A stretch of 64,000 bases of DNA, from positions 2,758,501-2,822,500 of the forward strand of contig NZ_PPFB01000001.1 of assembly GCF_002899455.1 (NCBI RefSeq). The letters run 5' to 3'. The DNA comes from Streptomyces sp. DH-12. Lineage in GTDB: Bacteria; Actinomycetota; Actinomycetes; Streptomycetales; Streptomycetaceae. Below, piece after piece: positions 60,294-64,000 of this stretch; positions within the stretch are counted from its first letter, which is position 1; each line of letters opens with the position of its first letter. The notes beneath the pieces were generated by a model, which made no database searches, was not told the origin of the DNA, and worked only from the letters and a program-made list of their open reading frames with translations. Made by a program: the position numbers and the translations under genes.

Positions 60294-63200
60294 CTATCGG
60301 CCCGCGGAGGTGTCCTCGGAGTGCGGTATCTCACCGTGCGGCTCGTCGAGCAGCAGTCGCTCCAGTTCGGCGCGGCCGGGGAGGCGCTCGGGGCGGACCA
60401 CCTCGCCGGTGCGCACGTACAGGAACGCGGCGGTGACGGATTCCGGCGGGACGCCCTGCTGCTCGGCCCAGGCGAGCCGGTAGACGGCGAGCTGCAGCGG
60501 GTCGGCGGTGCGCCCCCGGCCGGTCTTCCAGTCGACGATCTCGTACGTGGTCACGTCGCCGTCCTCGTGCCGGTACACGGCGTCGATGCGGCCCCGGACG
60601 ACACGGCCGGCGATCGACAGCTGGAAGGGCGCCTCCACGCGGTAGGGCGTGCGGTGGGCGTACTCGGTGCGCTCGAAGGCCTCCTTGAGCTCCTCCAGGT
60701 CACGCTCGTCGGCGATCTCGGCGTCGCCGCCGGGCAGCTCGTCGGGATCGAGCATGGGCAGGGTCAGCTCTTCGAAGCGCGCCTCGACCCACGCGTGGAA
60801 GCGGGTGCCCCGGCGCGCGGCGGGCTGCGGCGGGCGCGGCATGGGGCGGGCCAGCTCCCGGGCGAAACCGTCGGGGTCGGCGGCGAGCCGGAGGAGCTGG
60901 GACGCGGTGAGGGAGGCGGGCAGCCGGACCTCGGTGACGGTCTCGCGGGCGCGCAGCAGCTCCCCGGTGAGGGCGTCCAGGTCGCGGTCCCAGGAGGCGA
61001 CGGTGCGTGCCTCCTCAGGGGCGAGGCGGGACTCCGCGGGCACGAAAGCAGAGGCGGGCGCGGGCAGGTCCGGGCCGCCGCCGGGCACGCGCGGCGGCTG
61101 CGCGCGGGGCGCGTCCGGGGCGGTCGCCTGGTGCGGGACGACCGGGCGTTCGGTGGCCCAGGAGTCCCAGTCGCCGGGGCCGGCGTCCACCGCGCCGGGC
61201 TCGTCGGGATACGGCTCCTCCGGGTACGGCTCTTCCGGGTACGGGTCGTCGAGGAGGTCCTCCGGGAACGGCTCCTCGTCGTCCGGCGGGGGCGGCCACT
61301 CCGGGTCGTCGTGGGCGTCCGGGTCGTGGACGGCCGCCGTGCCGTGCGGGTGGGCGGCGAGGCGGTCGAGGTGGGCGAGGACGATCGCGGCGGCGGCGCG
61401 GCGCCGGGCGAGGGCGGCGTCGTCCAGGGGCAGCGGCCACGCCTGGACGTCTCCGGCCTGCCGCAGCGCCGGGTTCTCCTCGTCCTCGGCGGGCTCGTCC
61501 GCCCACACCTCGGTCTCGCCGTGTCCGGCGGCGCAGTGGTCGTGGAGGGCGAGCAGGAACTCGGAGGGGCCGCGCGGCTTCTTCTGGCTCGGCCCCCACC
61601 AGTGGCCGGAGCCGAGCAGCAGGGAGCGGGGCCGGGTGAAGGTGACGTAGCCGAGGCGCAGCTCCTCGGTGTGCTGGTGCTCCTTCATGGCCTCGTGGAA
61701 GGCCTTCAGGCCACGGGAGTCCCAGGACGGCACGTCGGGGAGGGTGTCGGCGTCGCCGCGCAGCCGGTGCGGCAGCACCTTGCCCTGGGCCGTCCACTTG
61801 TCGCGGCCCCGGTCGCTGGGGAAGGCGCCGGTGACCAGGCCGGGGACGGCGACGACGTCCCACTCCAGGCCCTTGGACTTGTGGGCGGTGAGCACCTTGA
61901 CGGTGTTCTCGCCTCCCGGGAGCGCGTTGTCCAGGCCCTTCTCGTACTGGGCGGCGGTGCGCAGGAAGCCGAGGAAGGCGAGCAGGGTGGCCTCGTTGTC
62001 GCCGGCGGCGAAGGAGGCGGCGATGTCGAGGAAGTTGGACAGGGTCTCCCGGCGCCGGGCGGCCAGCGCGTGCGGGGACGCGGACAGCTCGACCTCGAGT
62101 CCGGTGACGGCGAGCACCCGGTGCAGTACGTCCATCAGCGGGTCGGCGAGGGAGCGGCGCAGGTCGCGCAGTTCGGCGGCGAGTCGGGCGAAGCGCACGC
62201 GCGCGTCCGGCGAGAAGGGCAGCCCGTCGTCGTCCCCGCCGCCCTCCAGCGGGGTCTCCAGGAATGTGTCGAGGGCGTCGGCGAGCGAGACGACCTCGGC
62301 GGGGTCGACGCCCTCGACGGCCTCGGCGAGCCGCCGGTCGGGGTCGTCGTCGCCGGCCACGCGCGCGTGGGACACCAGCAGGCGCGCACGGCGGCCGAGC
62401 AGGGCGAGGTCGCGGGGGCCGATCCGCCAGCGCGGGCCGGTCAGCAGCCGGACGAGGGAGGCGTTGGCGCCGGGGTCCTGGAGGACTTCGCAGACGGCGA
62501 CGAGGTCGGCGATCTCCGGCAGGTGCAGCAGCCCGGACAGGCCGACGACCTCGACGGGCACGTCACGGGCGACCAGGGCGGCCTGGATCTCGGCGAAGTC
62601 CGTGGCCGTGCGGCACAGGACGGCGATCTCGCCCGGGGCCTTCCCGGTGTTCACCAGGTGCGCGATCGAGTCGGCGATCCAGTCGATCTCCTCGGTGTGG
62701 GTGCGCAGCAGGGCACAGCGGACGAGGCCGTCACGCTCGGCGCCCGGGGCCGGGCGGAGGGCCTCCACGCCCGCGTGCATGGCGCGCAGCGGCTCGGCGA
62801 GGCCGTTGGCGAGGTCGAGCAGCCGGCCGCCGCTGCGGCGGTTCTCGCTGAGCGACTGGCGGGTGGCGGGGCGGCCGTCGGCGTGCGGGAAGTGCTCGGG
62901 GAAGTCGTCGAGGTTGGCGACGGAGGCGCCGCGCCAGCCGTAGATGGCCTGGCAGGGGTCGCCGACGGCGGTCACCGGGTGGCCGGTGCCGCCGCCGAAG
63001 AGGCCGGCCAGGAGGACGCGCTGGGCGACGGAGGTGTCCTGGTACTCGTCGAGGAGGACCACCCGGAACTCGTCGCGCAGCAGGCGGCCCACTTCGGGCA
63101 GGGTGGCGAGCCGGGCGGACAGCGCGATCTGGTCGCCGAAGTCGAGCAGGTCGCGCTCGCGCTTGGCGGCCCGGTAGCGCAGCACCAGCTCGGCCAGTTC

Positions 63201-63857
63201 CCGGCGGGCGGCGGCGGCCTCGGGGACCTTGCGCAGGTCGGCGTTGCTGAGCTTGGCGTTCTCCAGGGCGCGCAGCAGTTCGGCGTCGTGGGCGCGCAGG
63301 TCCTCGGGGCGCACCAGGTGCTCGGAGAGCTCCGCGTCGAGGGCGAGGAGGTCGCCCACCAGGTCGGGGAAGGAGCGGGTGAGGGCCGGGTAGAGGCCGG
63401 GCGCCTCGCGCAGCACGCGTGCGGCGAGCTGGTAGCGGGTGGCGTCGGCGAGCAGCCGGGAGGTCGGTTCGAGGCCGATGCGCAGCCCGTGGTCGGTGAG
63501 CAGACGGCCGGCGAAGGCGTGGTACGTGGAGATCACCGGCTCGCCCGGGGGGTCGTCCGGGTCGATGGCGTCCGGGTCGGTGACGCCGGCCTTGATCAGG
63601 GCCGTGCGGACGCGCTCGGCGAGTTCGCCGGCGGCCTTGTTGGTGAAGGTGAGGCCGAGGACCTGCTCGGGGGCGACCTGACCGGTGCCGACGAGCCAGA
63701 CCACGCGGGCCGCCATCACCGTCGTCTTGCCGGAGCCCGCTCCGGCCACGATCACCTGCGGGGCGGGCGGCGCGGTGATGCAGGCCGTCTGCTCCGGGGT
63801 GAACGGGATCCCGAGCAGTTCCTTGAGCTGTTCGGGATCGGTGATACGGGCGGGCAC
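60294..63857 (-). CDS. adnB: AdnB-like helicase-nuclease for double-strand-break resection
   Basis: A 1187-residue protein: UvrD-type helicase and C-terminal RecB-like nuclease. Helicase motifs are AGAGSGKTT (38-46), TFTNKAAGEL, DEYQDTSVAQR, GDPCQAIYGWRGA, TAHKSKGLEWD and GYVTFTRPRSLLL. The nuclease motif is YEIVDWKTGRG near residue 1110 with Asp and Lys. Mycobacterial AdnAB, of two such subunits, resects DSB ends. An insertion between helicase and nuclease is Pro/Asp/Glu-rich with tandem PYPEE units coded by a 15-bp repeat (61205-61245). It is transcribed from the right; a second subunit gene is expected upstream of the window end. Confidence 0.9.
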   Translation of the reverse strand: MPARITDPEQLKELLGIPFTPEQTACITAPPAPQVIVAGAGSGKTTVMAARVVWLVGTGQVAPEQVLGLTFTNKAAGELAERVRTALIKAGVTDPDAIDPDDPPGEPVISTYHAFAGRLLTDHGLRIGLEPTSRLLADATRYQLAARVLREAPGLYPALTRSFPDLVGDLLALDAELSEHLVRPEDLRAHDAELLRALENAKLSNADLRKVPEAAAARRELAELVLRYRAAKRERDLLDFGDQIALSARLATLPEVGRLLRDEFRVVLLDEYQDTSVAQRVLLAGLFGGGTGHPVTAVGDPCQAIYGWRGASVANLDDFPEHFPHADGRPATRQSLSENRRSGGRLLDLANGLAEPLRAMHAGVEALRPAPGAERDGLVRCALLRTHTEEIDWIADSIAHLVNTGKAPGEIAVLCRTATDFAEIQAALVARDVPVEVVGLSGLLHLPEIADLVAVCEVLQDPGANASLVRLLTGPRWRIGPRDLALLGRRARLLVSHARVAGDDDPDRRLAEAVEGVDPAEVVSLADALDTFLETPLEGGGDDDGLPFSPDARVRFARLAAELRDLRRSLADPLMDVLHRVLAVTGLEVELSASPHALAARRRETLSNFLDIAASFAAGDNEATLLAFLGFLRTAAQYEKGLDNALPGGENTVKVLTAHKSKGLEWDVVAVPGLVTGAFPSDRGRDKWTAQGKVLPHRLRGDADTLPDVPSWDSRGLKAFHEAMKEHQHTEELRLGYVTFTRPRSLLLGSGHWWGPSQKKPRGPSEFLLALHDHCAAGHGETEVWADEPAEDEENPALRQAGDVQAWPLPLDDAALARRRAAAAIVLAHLDRLAAHPHGTAAVHDPDAHDDPEWPPPPDDEEPFPEDLLDDPYPEEPYPEEPYPDEPGAVDAGPGDWDSWATERPVVPHQATAPDAPRAQPPRVPGGGPDLPAPASAFVPAESRLAPEEARTVASWDRDLDALTGELLRARETVTEVRLPASLTASQLLRLAADPDGFARELARPMPRPPQPAARRGTRFHAWVEARFEELTLPMLDPDELPGGDAEIADERDLEELKEAFERTEYAHRTPYRVEAPFQLSIAGRVVRGRIDAVYRHEDGDVTTYEIVDWKTGRGRTADPLQLAVYRLAWAEQQGVPPESVTAAFLYVRTGEVVRPERLPGRAELERLLLDEPHGEIPHSEDTSAGR

Positions 63858-63970
63858 ACCGAGAATCTAGCCGCGGCCACTGACAGCGCGGGCCCTCCGA
63901 GCCCGCCGGGAGGGAGGAACCGCAGGTCGGCAAGGGTGGTGCGATACGTCACGCGTGCCGTTCACGCGCT

Positions 63971-64000
63971 TCACTCGACGACGTGGCGGCCCTCGGGGCG
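63971..64000 (-). CDS. Possible C-terminal end of a gene running off the right edge
   Basis: Nine codons ending RPEGRHVVE and a TGA are open to the window edge on the same strand as adnB, 113 bp before its start. The expected neighbour is the second AdnAB-type helicase. Too short for any assignment. Confidence 0.3.
   Translation of the reverse strand, partial: RPEGRHVVE

Overview
This window is a chromosomal segment of a Streptomyces. The evidence is very high GC with strong third-codon-position GC bias, frequent GTG starts and four-base GTGA/ATGA gene overlaps, two WhiB-like proteins, the SigR/RsrA pair, DasR with its operators, and the epi-isozizaene synthase/CYP170 pair. From memory, the gene order follows the S. 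coelicolor core between about SCO5247 and SCO5184, so this is mostly conserved core genome rather than a recent island. No insertion sequence, prophage, CRISPR array or rRNA was seen.

Layout. 1-5.1 kb: a partial PLP enzyme, the ushX-sigH anti-sigma/sigma pair, a membrane protein, a lipid-kinase-like protein and wblE. 5.1-8.9 kb: a PdtaS-like histidine kinase, a candidate small RNA (scr5239 type) under a DasR-type operator, nagB and dasR. 9-11.5 kb: an MctP-like symporter pair and an acetyltransferase. 11.5-16.6 kb: a class Ia ribonucleotide reductase nrdAB behind paired NrdR boxes and a cobalamin riboswitch, then an AraC-type regulator (nrdS). 16.6-19.1 kb: the two-gene albaflavenone terpene locus. 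19.2-27.4 kb: peptide deformylase, a TPR protein, two coupled HD-domain membrane proteins, sigR-rsrA, a hydrolase, a SRAP/HMCES protein and an M50-like protein. 27.4-34.8 kb: a noncoding tandem repeat, aroA-rsgA, a SugE-type exporter, a TetR regulator, hisN, a CBS protein and divergent katA/furA. 34.8-46.5 kb: two identical initiator tRNA genes flanking a Sel1-repeat protein, then UPF0182, YlbL-like protease, MoaE, an epimerase, a DUF2342 zincin and a Nudix protein. 46.5-54.4 kb: a little-described block of three AIM24-domain proteins (one fused to TerD), a YgjP-type metallopeptidase, an E1-like protein with a possible RiPP-recognition N-terminus, an ABC1 kinase, small proteins and wblC. 54.4-64 kb: the long wblC leader, uvrD2, mycoredoxin, nudC, an M20 peptidase and adnB.

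How the genes work together. Redox and translation stress are the main themes. SigR/RsrA sits about 32 kb from mrx1, and both have a GGAAT-N18-GTT SigR promoter. FurA faces katA. WblC lies behind a leader with an ORF and an intrinsic terminator. wblE has a Rex-like operator. N-acetylglucosamine sensing is represented by dasR, nagB and a predicted DasR-controlled sRNA. DNA precursor supply and genome integrity are represented by nrdAB, SRAP, UvrD2 and AdnB. The most system-like uncharacterised stretch is the TerD/AIM24 - YgjP - E1-like - ABC1K block.
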